Shown: positions 43,138 to 53,700, counted from the stretch's first letter. The stretch: 64,000 nucleotides of DNA from JALFST01 sp022779285 (GCA_050313895.1 JBNPMI010000005.1), one strand, 5' to 3'. Notes: generated by a model not told the origin, from the sequence alone. Made by a program: numbers and translations.

Positions 43138-43266
43138 GTAAAAATAATTACCGTCAATCTTTACGGATTGGCTGGTTTTTTATTTTTATAAAGGATTCCC
43201 GCTAAGGGAGTGAGCGGACTTTTCTCAAAGGATGCATTGCATTTAAAAACCCAATAGGAGGTTCAC
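43138..43266 (+). promoter_or_regulatory. Purine-operon leader with attenuator
   Basis: A hairpin at 43150-43176 (ACCGTCAATC with GATTGGCTGGT, one bulged C) followed by TTTTTTATTTTT looks like a transcription terminator in the leader. Downstream, CCGCT and AGCGG (43199-43217) can pair, or TCCC with GGGA within the same stretch, giving a second small hairpin. The leader does not show the conserved core of the guanine/adenine or ZTP riboswitches as far as can be judged by eye. AGGAGG lies 6 bases before purE. Confidence 0.6.
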
Positions 43267-43755
43267 ATGAAAAAAGTCGGGATCGTCATGGGAAGCGACA
43301 GCGACCTTCCGATCATCCAAAGGGCTACGGATACGCTCCGAGCTCTGCAAATTCCGTTTGAGGTCCACGTGTATTCTGCACACCGTACTCCGATACCGGC
43401 AGCGGAATTTGCGCGAAAGGCCAGGCAAAACGGAATCGGTGTCATTATTGCGGCAGCCGGAATGGCGGCCCATCTTGCGGGTGCTCTGGCGGCGAACACC
43501 ACCCTTCCAATCATAGGGATTCCCTGTAAATCCAACACACTAAGCGGCATTGATGCCCTTCTCTCAACTGTTCAGATGCCCCCCGGCATTCCGGTGGCGA
43601 CAGTAGCAGTGGATGGAGGCGTCAATGCCGCTTTACTTTCTGCGCAAATTCTTGCTGTAACAGATGAAGAATTAGCCGAAAAGCTTGATGCCAAGCGTCA
43701 GGCGGACGCAGAAAAAGTGTTGGAAAAGGACAGAGGAATCGAAGAGCGTTTGTAA
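43267..43755 (+). CDS. purE: N5-carboxyaminoimidazole ribonucleotide mutase, class I-like
   Basis: The 162-residue protein moves the carboxyl group in the sixth part of de novo purine synthesis. It has GSDSDLPI near residue 10 and the loop SAHRTP, the class I form (class II AIR carboxylases usually show SAHKT). Class I enzymes normally need PurK for their substrate N5-CAIR, yet no purK is in this operon. It is the first gene after the leader, 20 bases before purC. Confidence 0.94.
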   Translation: MKKVGIVMGSDSDLPIIQRATDTLRALQIPFEVHVYSAHRTPIPAAEFARKARQNGIGVIIAAAGMAAHLAGALAANTTLPIIGIPCKSNTLSGIDALLSTVQMPPGIPVATVAVDGGVNAALLSAQILAVTDEELAEKLDAKRQADAEKVLEKDRGIEERL

Positions 43756-43775
43756 AATACCAGGAGGAGAAAACA

Positions 43776-44462
43776 ATGGCCAAAAAGATTTATACCGGAA
43801 AAACAAAGAATGTTTATGAGCTTGAAAACGGAAACTATCAGCTGCTCTTCAAGGATGATGTGACGGGCAAGGATGGCGTCTTTGATCCGGGCGCGAATGA
43901 AGTCGCTTTGCAGATTGAGGGTGTCGGCAATATCAATTTGCGAATGACGAAATTTTTCTTCGAAAAGATCAATGAGGCGGGTATTCGTACTCACTATGTA
44001 TCCGCGGATCTGGAAAATACTTCTATGGAGGTTCTTCCGGCCAAGGTATTCGGTAAGGGACTGGAGGTCATTTGCCGTTACAGAGCGGTTGGAAGCTTCT
44101 ATCGTCGCTACAGCGATTATGTGGAAGAAGGAGCGGAGCTTCCCGCTTATGTCGAGATGACGCTGAAAAATGACGAAAAGGGAGATCCTCTGATCATCAA
44201 GGATGCCTTGGTTGACCTCGGCATCATGACAGCTGAGCAGTATGACAATATAAAGTCTATGACACAAAAGATTACGAAAATCGTAGCCGATGAGCTGGCA
44301 AAGAAGGATTTGGTCCTGTATGACATCAAATTTGAATTCGGTTATGATGCCGACGGCGAGGTCATGCTCATCGATGAGATTGCATCCGGCAATATGCGTG
44401 TTTACAAGAATGGAGAATATGTGGAGCCTATGACGCTATCGCGTCTTTTTTTCGCTGAATAG
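43776..44462 (+). CDS. purC: SAICAR synthetase
   Basis: Ligates aspartate to CAIR with ATP. The 228-residue length is normal for the bacterial enzyme. Visible features are the N-terminal ATP-binding YTGKTKNVYEL, VEVICRYRAVGSFYRRY-like EVICRYRAVGSFYRRY, and LIDEIASGNMRVYKNGEY near the C-terminus. The C-terminal part usually reads DEISPD in other enzymes; here it is DEIASGN, a form also seen in Clostridia. CAGGAGGAG precedes the ATG. Confidence 0.92.
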   Translation: MAKKIYTGKTKNVYELENGNYQLLFKDDVTGKDGVFDPGANEVALQIEGVGNINLRMTKFFFEKINEAGIRTHYVSADLENTSMEVLPAKVFGKGLEVICRYRAVGSFYRRYSDYVEEGAELPAYVEMTLKNDEKGDPLIIKDALVDLGIMTAEQYDNIKSMTQKITKIVADELAKKDLVLYDIKFEFGYDADGEVMLIDEIASGNMRVYKNGEYVEPMTLSRLFFAE

Positions 44463-44471
44463 GAGTAGAAA

Positions 44472-45902
44472 ATGGGCGGATATTTCGGCATTGTCTCGAG
44501 TCGGGACTGCTTGTATGACGTTTTTTTCGGCGTCGACTATCATTCCCATCTGGGGACGCGTCGTGCGGGCATGGCGGCTTATGATCCGGAGTGGGGGTTA
44601 CAACGGGAAATTCATAATATAAAACATGCACCGTTCCGTACAAAATTTGAGCATGTATTGAATGAGATGCGAGGAACCTCTGCGATGGGCTGCATCAGCG
44701 ATTCAGCCGCACAGCCCTTGCTAATACGCTCAAAATTAGGGGTTTATGCAATCTGTGCCATCGGGGTGGTACACAACGCCGACAGGCTCATGGAGGAATA
44801 TTTTTCTACGAGCAGAGGGCACTTTGATGCGATGAATGGCGGAAAAATCAACACGACGGAGCTCATCGCGGCACTCATCGATCAAAAGAACAGCTTTGCC
44901 GATGGCATACACTTTGCTCAGAAATCCATCGAGGGTACCGCTTCGATTCTGATTCTGACAGATCAGGGACATCTGATTGCCGCAAGAGATCTTCTCGGAA
45001 GAATTCCGGTTCTGGTAGGGTGCTCCGAAGATGGCTATAGCGTATCCTTTGAGTCCTTTGCTCATGAGAAGCTCGGATTTTCTCTGGAAAAGGAATTAGG
45101 CCCGGGAGAGATCGTAGAGATTGCGCAGGATGGAATCACACAGCTTCTGGCACCACAAGAGAAAATGCAGATTTGTTCTTTCTTATGGACATATTACGGC
45201 TATCCGACCTCAACGTATGAAGGGATCAATGTGGAAATGATGCGTTATCGCAATGGGGAAAGCCTGGCGCAAGCGGATCAGGAAAACGGATTTCACAGAG
45301 AGATCGACTATGTAGGCGGCGTTCCCGATTCAGGAACGCCGCATGCGATCGGATATGCCAATCGCAGCGGATTCCCCTTTGCACGCGCCTTCATCAAATA
45401 TACACCGACATGGTCAAGGAGCTTTACTCCCGAAAAACAGATCGAGCGCAATAAAATAGCAAAGATGAAGCAGATTCCGGTACATGAGCTGATTCGGGAT
45501 AAAAATCTGCTCTTTGTGGATGACTCTATTGTCCGGGGAACGCAGCTTCGTGAAACGGTGGATTTTCTGTATGAAAACGGAGCAAAATCGGTGCATATGC
45601 GCTCCGCATGTCCGGTGATCCTTTATGGCTGTAAATACCTCAACTTTTCTAGGCAGACAAGCGATATGGATCTGATTGCGAGGCGCATGATTTTAGAATT
45701 GGAGGGCGAAGAGGGCTTCTCTCATTTAGAAGAGTACAGCGACGGAAAAACGGAACGCGGGATAAATTTGCGTAGAATCATCGCGGAAAAACTGCATTTT
45801 GCATCGCTGGAGTTTCAGTCTGTGGAAGGCATCGTACACGCCATCGGGCTTGATCCTTGTAAACTGTGCACCTATTGCTGGACCGGAAAGGAGCCGAAAT
45901 GA
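44472..45902 (+). CDS. purF: Amidophosphoribosyltransferase-like protein lacking the catalytic Cys
   Basis: PurF forms phosphoribosylamine from PRPP and glutamine-derived ammonia. This 476-residue chain has the whole two-domain layout, including the PRPP loop LLFVDDSIVRGTQLRE, and cysteines C235, C380, C463 and C466 in the places of the Bacillus iron-sulfur ligands. But the N-terminus reads MGGYFGIVS where active enzymes read CGVFGI after processing, so the glutaminase nucleophile is replaced by glycine. The glutaminase loop HSHLGTRRAGMA also departs from LQHRGQESAG. It may use free ammonia, rely on another subunit, or be regulatory. It overlaps purM by ATGA. Confidence 0.85.
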   Translation: MGGYFGIVSSRDCLYDVFFGVDYHSHLGTRRAGMAAYDPEWGLQREIHNIKHAPFRTKFEHVLNEMRGTSAMGCISDSAAQPLLIRSKLGVYAICAIGVVHNADRLMEEYFSTSRGHFDAMNGGKINTTELIAALIDQKNSFADGIHFAQKSIEGTASILILTDQGHLIAARDLLGRIPVLVGCSEDGYSVSFESFAHEKLGFSLEKELGPGEIVEIAQDGITQLLAPQEKMQICSFLWTYYGYPTSTYEGINVEMMRYRNGESLAQADQENGFHREIDYVGGVPDSGTPHAIGYANRSGFPFARAFIKYTPTWSRSFTPEKQIERNKIAKMKQIPVHELIRDKNLLFVDDSIVRGTQLRETVDFLYENGAKSVHMRSACPVILYGCKYLNFSRQTSDMDLIARRMILELEGEEGFSHLEEYSDGKTERGINLRRIIAEKLHFASLEFQSVEGIVHAIGLDPCKLCTYCWTGKEPK

Positions 45903-46939
45903 GTGAATCGAGATCCGACAGCTATGCCGCTGCGGGAGTAGACATTACCGCAGGCTACCGGGCTGTGGAGCTTATGAAAAAACATATCGCGCGCACGATG
46001 ATACCCGGTGTCTGTTCAGACATCGGTGGATTTGGAGGGCTCTTCGAGCTCGATTTAAATGGAATTACGCGTCCCGTTTTGGTAAGCGGCACGGATGGTG
46101 TAGGGACAAAGCTGAAGCTGGCATTCCTTTTGAACCGGCATAATACCGTCGGCATCGACTGCGTTGCCATGTGTGTCAATGACATTATTTGTACGGGTGC
46201 AAGACCTCTCTTCTTTTTGGATTATATCGCATGCGGAAAAAATGTTCCGGAGCGAATCGAAGCCATTGTTTCGGGAGTCAGTGAGGGATGCGTACAGGCG
46301 GGCGTGGCGCTCATCGGCGGTGAGACTGCGGAGATGCCCGGCTTTTATCCCGAGGATGAATACGATCTTGCGGGATACAGCACCGGAGTTGTGGACAGGA
46401 GCCGCATGATCGACAGCAAGACCATGCAGGCCGGCGATGCTTTGATTGCGCTGCCCTCCTCAGGCGTTCATTCCAATGGATTTTCCCTGGTGCGCAAGGT
46501 TTTTGACATTGAAAATTCGGACATCACACAAAAGGAAGGGGCTCTTGGCGGCAAGTCGCTCGGGGAAGCGCTGCTGACGCCGACAAAGATTTATGTGAAG
46601 CCGGTTCTCAAGCTGCTGGAGAGAGTCCGTGTTCATGGGATTTCCCATATTACAGGAGGTGGGTTTTACGAAAATATCCCACGCATGATCCCGGATGGAC
46701 TTTGTGCGAGAATCTATCGTGATCAGGTGCGTATCTTGCCGATCTTTGAACGGATTGCCAAAGCGGGAAATATCAATGAACATGATATGTTCAACACCTT
46801 TAATATGGGCGTAGGGATGATGCTGGTTGTGCCCGAAGAAGATCGGGAAAAGGCCGTTCACATTCTTCGACAGGAAGGGGAAGAGGCTTATTGTGTCGGA
46901 AGGATTGTCTCAGGCCCTGAAAAGCTGGTGATGGAATGA
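45899..46939 (+). CDS. purM: AIR synthetase
   Basis: ATP-dependent ring closure of FGAM to aminoimidazole ribonucleotide. The 346-residue length is typical. Features are the N-terminal SYAAAGVDITAGYRAVELM, the catalytic stretch SGTDGVGTKLKLA, IALIGGETAEMPGFY and HITGGGFYENIPRM. The ATG overlaps the purF stop, and the purN ATG overlaps its own stop, so translation is coupled over purF-purM-purN. Confidence 0.96.
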   Translation: MSESRSDSYAAAGVDITAGYRAVELMKKHIARTMIPGVCSDIGGFGGLFELDLNGITRPVLVSGTDGVGTKLKLAFLLNRHNTVGIDCVAMCVNDIICTGARPLFFLDYIACGKNVPERIEAIVSGVSEGCVQAGVALIGGETAEMPGFYPEDEYDLAGYSTGVVDRSRMIDSKTMQAGDALIALPSSGVHSNGFSLVRKVFDIENSDITQKEGALGGKSLGEALLTPTKIYVKPVLKLLERVRVHGISHITGGGFYENIPRMIPDGLCARIYRDQVRILPIFERIAKAGNINEHDMFNTFNMGVGMMLVVPEEDREKAVHILRQEGEEAYCVGRIVSGPEKLVME

Positions 46940-47532
46940 AAAAAATCCGCATTGCAGTCTTTGTTTCCGGAGGAGGAACCAATTTGCAGGCACTGCTTGA
47001 TGCACAGCATGCGGGAAAGCTTCCCAGCGGTGAGATCGTATTGGTACTCTCGAACCGAAGAGATGCCTATGCGCTCAAAAGAGCGGCGGCAGCAGGTGTT
47101 CCGACTGTTGTAGTAGAACGGGGCAGTGACTTTGAAGAACGGATTTTGCAGCAAATGGAAAAGCACTCCATTGAATTGATTGTTCTTGCCGGTTTTATGG
47201 CAATCTTAAAAGAAACACTCACCTCGAAATTCAGGGATCGTATGATCAATATTCATCCATCGCTGATCCCTTCATTTTGCGGAAAGGGCTTTTATGGTCT
47301 GCATGTGCACGAAGCAGCTTTGCAATATGGCGTAAAGATCACGGGAGCAACCGTGCATTATGTAAATGAAATTCCGGATGGAGGCAGGATCATTCTTCAG
47401 GAGGCGGTTCGGGTGGAGGAAAAGGATACGCCGGAAACGCTTCAAAAGCGAGTGATGCGGGAAGCGGAATGGAAAATTTTACCTCAGGCAACCGAGATGG
47501 TGTGTCAGGCGCTCAATGCGCAGAAAGGATAA
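46936..47532 (+). CDS. purN: GAR transformylase (formyl-THF dependent)
   Basis: Transfers a formyl group from 10-formyl-tetrahydrofolate to glycinamide ribonucleotide. The 198-residue protein has IAVFVSGGGTNLQALLDA at the N-terminus, INIHPSLIPSF with the catalytic Asn and His, and GATVHYVNEIPDGG with the distal residues. It sits in its usual place after purM. Confidence 0.95.
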   Translation: MKKIRIAVFVSGGGTNLQALLDAQHAGKLPSGEIVLVLSNRRDAYALKRAAAAGVPTVVVERGSDFEERILQQMEKHSIELIVLAGFMAILKETLTSKFRDRMINIHPSLIPSFCGKGFYGLHVHEAALQYGVKITGATVHYVNEIPDGGRIILQEAVRVEEKDTPETLQKRVMREAEWKILPQATEMVCQALNAQKG

Positions 47533-47534
47533 TT

Positions 47535-48245
47535 ATGGGATATGAATTGCACACAATGCATGATTTGCTGAAAGGAAATTCTTATGCAGGTCGCGGTATT
47601 GTGGTTGGAAAAGCAAGGGACGGCGCGGCATTGATCGCATATTTTATTATGGGGCGCAGTGCCAACAGCCGAAATCGCATTTTTGTGGAAAAGCAGGGTG
47701 AGCTCTTTACGGAGCCCTATGATTCCGAAAAGGTGGAGAATCCCGGTCTCATTATCTATGCGGCGATTCGCAGATTTCAGAATCACATCATCGTCACCAA
47801 CGGCGATCAGACCGACACCATCTATGAGAGTCTTTGTCAGGGCAAAGGTTTTGCGGAAGCTCTTGAGACCCGCTGCTTTGAGCCGGATGCGCCGAATTTC
47901 ACACCGAGAATCAGCGCGATGCTCAGCCTTCGGGAGAAGGATTTTGCCTATGAAATGAGTATTCTCAAAAGTGCCGATGCTGAGGGCAGCGCTTGTACGC
48001 GTATGCACTTTTCTTATCCTGCTTTACCGGGCGTAGGACATTTTATTCACACCTACGTATGTGACGGCAATCCCTTGCCAAGCTTTGAGGGAGAGCCGGA
48101 ACGCGTTGCGATGCCCGCCGATTTAGAAGCCTTTACCAAGGAAATCTGGTCTGCGCTGGATGCGTCGAATCGCATTTCACTCTACACGGAAAGGATTGAC
48201 CTTTCCGGAGAGCGCAGCTTTCGTTTGATTAACAAAAATGCATAG
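47535..48245 (+). CDS. purO: IMP cyclohydrolase, PurO-type
   Basis: Closes FAICAR to IMP, the last step of the pathway. The 236-residue protein belongs to the family related to archaeal PurO, not to the N-terminal domain of ordinary PurH; it opens LLKGNSYAGRGIVVGKARDG and contains YFIMGRSANSRNRIF, typical of that family in Clostridia. The ATG at 47535 is chosen over the longer open frame, which would lie inside purN; AAAGGA lies 5 bases before it. It directly precedes the gene for the other half-reaction. Confidence 0.85.
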   Translation: MGYELHTMHDLLKGNSYAGRGIVVGKARDGAALIAYFIMGRSANSRNRIFVEKQGELFTEPYDSEKVENPGLIIYAAIRRFQNHIIVTNGDQTDTIYESLCQGKGFAEALETRCFEPDAPNFTPRISAMLSLREKDFAYEMSILKSADAEGSACTRMHFSYPALPGVGHFIHTYVCDGNPLPSFEGEPERVAMPADLEAFTKEIWSALDASNRISLYTERIDLSGERSFRLINKNA

Positions 48246-48257
48246 AAAGGATTCATC

Positions 48258-49439
48258 ATGCGCGAATTTGAACTCAAATACGGTTGCAATCCCAATCAGA
48301 AGCCGGCTCGTATTTACATGAAAAACGGAGAGCTTCCTCTGAGGGTGTTGAACGGAAAACCGGGATATATCAATTTTTTAGATGCACTCAATTCCTGGCA
48401 ATTGGTCAAAGAATTAAAAGCGGCGCTGGGGATGCCGGCAGCAAGCTCCTTTAAGCATGTGAGTCCGACCTCCGCAGCCATCGGTCGTCCGCTTTCCGAG
48501 GCGCTGAAAAAAGCGTGCTTTGTCGATGGCTTGGAAGGTCTGGAGGAATCGCCTCTTGCCTGTGCTTATGCAAGAGCCAGAGGAACCGACAGACTGAGCT
48601 CGTTTGGAGATTGGGCGGCGCTTTCGGATGTGTGCGATGTGACGACGGCACGTCTGATTCGCCGTGAGGTTTCAGATGGAATCATTGCCCCCGGATATGA
48701 GCCGGAAGCCTTGGAAATCCTCAAGACGAAGCGAAACGGAAATTATAATATCGTGGAAATCGATCCGGACTATGTTCCGGAAGCCGTTGAGACAAAACAG
48801 GTTTTCGGTGTGGAATTTGAGCAGGGACACAATTTTGTAAAAATCGATCGAAAGCTCCTCTCCAATTGTGTAACGCGAATCAAGGAGCTTCCGGATGAAG
48901 CGGCGGAGGACCTTGTGATTGCTCTCATCACGCTGAAATATACGCAGTCGAATTCGGTATGCTATGCCTATGACGGTCAGGCAATCGGGGTAGGAGCGGG
49001 ACAGCAATCGCGCATTCACTGTACGCGTTTGGCCGGAACTAAGGCGGATACCTGGTTTTTGCGCCAGCATGAGAAGGTATTAAGCCTGCCCTTCCGTGAG
49101 GATTTGCCTCGTCCCGTGCGTGATAATGTGATTGACGGCTATATCAATCAAAATGAGGAGGATGTATGTGCAGAAGGCATATGGCAGAAATACTTCACGA
49201 AATGTCCGGCGCCTTTTACAGAGGAAGAGAAGAAGAGGTATTTAGCGTCCCGAGATCATGTCAGCCTCGGATCTGATGCTTTTTTCCCATTCAGCGACAA
49301 TATCGAGAGAGCGCACAGAAGCGGCGTCAAATATGTGGCGCAGCCGGGCGGTTCGATTCGTGATCAGGATGTGATTCGCGCTTGTGACGAATATGGCATG
49401 GTGATGGCCTTTACGGGACTCCGCCTTTTCCACCATTAA
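48258..49439 (+). CDS. purH: AICAR formyltransferase, stand-alone
   Basis: Formylates AICAR with 10-formyl-tetrahydrofolate. At 393 residues this corresponds to the C-terminal transformylase part of bifunctional PurH. The catalytic Lys-His pair is in FKHVSPTSAAIG, near residue 75, and DAFFPFSDNIERAHRSGV and YVAQPGGSIRDQDVI match the C-terminal signature. The cyclohydrolase domain is missing and is supplied by the preceding gene. AGAAAGGA precedes the ATG. Confidence 0.93.
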   Translation: MREFELKYGCNPNQKPARIYMKNGELPLRVLNGKPGYINFLDALNSWQLVKELKAALGMPAASSFKHVSPTSAAIGRPLSEALKKACFVDGLEGLEESPLACAYARARGTDRLSSFGDWAALSDVCDVTTARLIRREVSDGIIAPGYEPEALEILKTKRNGNYNIVEIDPDYVPEAVETKQVFGVEFEQGHNFVKIDRKLLSNCVTRIKELPDEAAEDLVIALITLKYTQSNSVCYAYDGQAIGVGAGQQSRIHCTRLAGTKADTWFLRQHEKVLSLPFREDLPRPVRDNVIDGYINQNEEDVCAEGIWQKYFTKCPAPFTEEEKKRYLASRDHVSLGSDAFFPFSDNIERAHRSGVKYVAQPGGSIRDQDVIRACDEYGMVMAFTGLRLFHH

Positions 49440-49448
49440 GGAGGAAGC

Positions 49449-50723
49449 ATGAAAATATTAGTCATCGGGGGCGGCGGCAGAGAACATGCCATTATTCAGG
49501 GGCTCAAGAAAAGTGCAAAAAAACCGATACTTTATGCATGGCCGGGCAATGGCGGCATTGCTCGTGACGCCATATGTGTGGGCACGAATGCTACAGATAT
49601 TCAAGGCATGGTGCAGTTTGCAAGGAATGAAAAAATTGATTATGTCGTTGTGACGCCGGATGATCCGCTGGTTTTAGGTGCCGTAGATGCCTTCGAGGCG
49701 GAGGGCATTCCATGTTTTGGTCCGAATGCTCGCGCTGCCATTCTGGAGGGAAGCAAGATTTTTGCCAAGGAGCTGATGAAGAAGTACCGCATTCCGACGG
49801 CTGCCTATGCTTTTTTTGATGAGCCGGAGGAGGCGCTTGCCTATATGGAAACAGCGCCCGTGCCTACTGTCATTAAAGCTGACGGGCTTGCGCTCGGAAA
49901 GGGTGTCGTGATTGCGCAGACGCGTGCGGAAGCACGGAATGCCATTTGTTCTATGATGAAGGAGCATGTGTTCGGAGCGAGCGGAGATCGTATTTTAATC
50001 GAGGAATTTTTAGAGGGACCGGAGGTTTCCGTTTTAGCTTTTACCGATGGAAAAACTCTGGTGCCGATGATTTCTTCCATGGATCATAAAAGAGCAAGAG
50101 ATGGCGATACCGGGCTGAATACGGGAGGAATGGGTGCCGTTGCTCCGAATCCGTATTACATCGCTTCCGTTGCCCAAAAATGTATGGATGAGATTTTCAT
50201 TCCTACGATGAAGGCAATGCAGGCAGAGGGCCGCCCTTTCCGGGGATGTCTTTATTTTGGATTGATGCTTACCAAAAAGGGTCCGAAGGTGATCGAGTAT
50301 AATTGCCGTTTCGGAGATCCGGAAACGCAAGTGGTGCTGCCCTTGCTGGAAAATGATCTTTTATCCGTATTTCAGGCCGTTACCGAGGAACGATTATCCG
50401 AGCTTGTTATCCGCTTTCGGGATGAGGCGGCATGCTGTGTTGTTTTAGCCTCGGATGGTTATCCGAAATCGTACGAAAAAGGCTTTCCGCTTTCTTGGAA
50501 TCCAAGAGAAGGAATTTCTTATTTTGTGGCGGGAGCCGCTTCCCAAGATGGACATCTTGTAACATCGGGAGGACGCGTACTGGGTGTGACGGCTTTAGGA
50601 AAAAGCCTGGATTCTGCGATTCATAAAGCATATCAGGCGGTCCGGGACGTTCATTTCGCAAATAAATATTATCGTAGCGATATCGGATGTTGTGCATTGC
50701 AGGCGCAAAAGGAGGAGCGATGA
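49449..50723 (+). CDS. purD: GAR synthetase
   Basis: ATP-grasp ligase joining phosphoribosylamine and glycine. The 424-residue chain has the N-terminal motif ILVIGGGGREHAI, the ATP-grasp stretch PTVIKADGLALGKGVVIA, DHKRARDGDTGLNTGGMGA and YNCRFGDPETQVVLPLL. GGAGGAAGC precedes the ATG. Its stop codon overlaps the purL start (ATGA). Confidence 0.96.
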   Translation: MKILVIGGGGREHAIIQGLKKSAKKPILYAWPGNGGIARDAICVGTNATDIQGMVQFARNEKIDYVVVTPDDPLVLGAVDAFEAEGIPCFGPNARAAILEGSKIFAKELMKKYRIPTAAYAFFDEPEEALAYMETAPVPTVIKADGLALGKGVVIAQTRAEARNAICSMMKEHVFGASGDRILIEEFLEGPEVSVLAFTDGKTLVPMISSMDHKRARDGDTGLNTGGMGAVAPNPYYIASVAQKCMDEIFIPTMKAMQAEGRPFRGCLYFGLMLTKKGPKVIEYNCRFGDPETQVVLPLLENDLLSVFQAVTEERLSELVIRFRDEAACCVVLASDGYPKSYEKGFPLSWNPREGISYFVAGAASQDGHLVTSGGRVLGVTALGKSLDSAIHKAYQAVRDVHFANKYYRSDIGCCALQAQKEER

Positions 50724-53700
50724 TATTCCGAACCTATGTTGAAAAAAAGCCGGAATTTGCGGAGGAAGCGAGGCAGCTTTTTCATGAGCTTAAGCAGATG
50801 CCGGGCTTTGATGCATTGGAGAGCGTTCGAGTCATCAACCGCTATGACGCAGAGGGCTTGTCGGAGGAGATGTTTCAGCATGCGGTAAAAACCGTGCTTT
50901 CAGAGCCTCAGGTGGATTTGGTGTATGAAAAACCGGATATCGCAGGCGCACAGGCATTTGTCGTAGAGGCCTTGCCGGGGCAATTCGATCAAAGAGCGGA
51001 TTCCGCCGCACAGTGCATACAGATTCTCTCACAGGGAGAGCGTCCTCTTGTACGCAGTGCGAAGGTATATGCTCTTTATGGAGAGCTATCCGAGAAGTCC
51101 CTGGACGCTGTAAAGCATTTTGTGATCAACCCGGTGGAAGCACGGGAAGCCTCGTGGGAGCTTCCGCAGACTCTTTCCTGGTCCTCGCAGCATCCGGATG
51201 CCGTTGCCACTGTGGAGGGGCTGATGGATGCCGGCGAAGAGGATCTGAGGAAACTGTTAAAGGAATATGCTTTCGCGATGGATTTGGACGATTTGCGCTT
51301 CTGCCAATCCTATTTCCAATCGGAAAGCAGGAATCCGACGTTGACGGAGATGCGTGTGATTGATACGTACTGGTCGGATCATTGCAGACATACCACGTTT
51401 CAAACGGAGCTGGATTCGGTTCGATTTGAGGAAGAGACTCTGCAGATGGCATTTGAAAGATACCTGTCTGTCCGCAAGCAGCTCGGACGCAGGAAGCCGA
51501 TCTGTCTGATGGATGTGGCAACCATTGCAGCACGTTATCTCAAAAAACAAGGCAAATTGGACAAGCTTGACGAGTCGGAAGAAATTAATGCATGCACCGT
51601 AAAAATCAATGTGGATGTCGATGGTGTCAGCGAACCGTGGCTGTTGTTATTCAAAAATGAAACGCACAATCATCCGACAGAGATTGAACCATTCGGCGGA
51701 GCCGCTACTTGTATCGGAGGCGCCATTCGCGATCCGTTGTCGGGAAGATCCTATGTTTATGCAGCAATGCGAGTGACGGGAGCCGCAGATCCCAGGAAGC
51801 CTTTGGCGGAGACCCTCCCCGGAAAGCTGCCTCAAAAGAAAATTGTTACAACAGCGGCTGCCGGATATTCCTCATATGGCAATCAGATCGGTCTGGCAAC
51901 CGGCATTGTCGATGAAATTTACCATGAGGGCTATGAAGCGAAACGCATGGAAATCGGAGCGGTAATCGCAGCGGCTCCGGAAAAAAATGTGCGAAGAGCA
52001 AAACCTGCGCCGGGGGACGCCGTCATACTCCTGGGAGGCCGCACAGGGCGTGACGGATGCGGCGGAGCAACGGGTTCCTCAAAATCGCATACCTTACAAT
52101 CGTTGGAGCTTTGCGGAGCGGAGGTACAAAAGGGAAATGCGCCCGAAGAGCGAAAGCTTCAACGACTTTTCCGCAATCCGGAGGTTTGTTGTATGATCAA
52201 GCGCTGTAACGATTTCGGAGCAGGCGGTATATCGGTAGCGATCGGCGAGCTGGCACCGGGTCTGGATATCCAATTGGATGCCGTTCCTAAAAAATACGAG
52301 GGTCTGGATGGGACCGAGCTTGCCATCAGCGAATCTCAAGAGCGCATGGCCATTGTGATTGAAAGGGATCAGGTCGAGACCATGATCCGATATGCGAATG
52401 CTGAAAACGTTGAGGCAACGCTTGTTGCGACGGTTACGGAGAAGCCGCGGCTTGTTATGCATTGGCAAGGGCAGGTGATTGTGGATATCAGCCGGGAATT
52501 TCTGGACAGCAACGGCGCTTCCAAACATGTGGATGTGGACGTGGAATCGCCCAAATGGAAATCTCAGCCATTTGCCAAAAATTTTTCGGAAGGAATGCGA
52601 AAAGTGGCAGAGGATCTCAATACCTGCTCCAAGAGAGGCCTTTCCGAGCGCTTTGATTCCACAGTGGGAGCGGGAAGTATACTGATGCCTTTTGGAGGGA
52701 GAATGCAGCGGACACCGATTCAGGCAATGGTGCATCAAATTCCGTTGGAAAAGGGTCATACCGACAGCTGCTCCTTTATGGCATGGGGGTATAATCCGAA
52801 AATTATGGAGCAAAGTCCCTATCATGGAGCGTATCTTGCCGTAGTTGAGTCCGTGAGTAAGCTCATCTCGACAGGAGCATCTTTTACGGACGTTTATCTC
52901 AGCTTTCAGGAATATTTTGAAAGACTGGAAAAGGATCCGAAGCGCTGGGGCAAACCTCTTGCCGCTCTTTTGGGCGCATTGGATGCTCAGCTGGATCTTG
53001 AGATCGGAGCGATCGGCGGAAAGGATTCCATGAGCGGAAGCTTTGAGGACCGTCATGTACCTCCGACGCTCGTTTCTTTTGCGGTGACGACGGGAACGGC
53101 GGGTACGGTTTGCTCTCCGGAGTTGAAAAAGGCAGGAAATTTGCTTTATTGGATTCGACCGAAGGTAGAAAATCAGTTGCCGAAAGCGCAGTCTTTACGA
53201 GCAATCTATGCTGCGATCCATCAGTGGATTCGGGACCGGCAGGTTGTTTCTGCCTATACTCCGGGTATGGGAGGCATCGGGGAAGCCGTCATGAAAATGA
53301 GTTTCGGCAATCAGTTGGGAGCAGTCTTGAATTCGGATATTGACGAGAGCGATTTATTCCGAGATTGCTATGGCAGCTTTATTGTGGAAACAAAACAAAA
53401 ATTACAAAATGACAATCCGCTTTTTGAAATTCTCTCGCTCGGCACGGTGATTGCAAATCCTGATATCGTGCGAGGTGAAGAGAAAATCGCAATTGGAGAG
53501 CTGCTGGAGCGCACAGAGGCAGTGTTGGAAGGCATTTTTCCGAATCATCCCAATACCGAGGAGACCGATCCGGCAGTCATTGCTCCATACAAAGGACAGC
53601 TTTTCGCGGCATCAAACGGGATTGCCGCACCAAAGGCTTTGATTCCGGTCTTTCCGGGAACCAATTGTGAATATGAGTCGGCCAGGGCGGTTACAGAAGC

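Noticed and set aside
43138..43266. Guanine/adenine or ZTP riboswitch before purE
   Set aside because: The conserved core bases of these aptamers were not found; only an attenuator-like hairpin is supported.
52094..53056. 320-codon open frame on the minus strand
   Set aside because: Antisense to purL, with no motif and no RBS.
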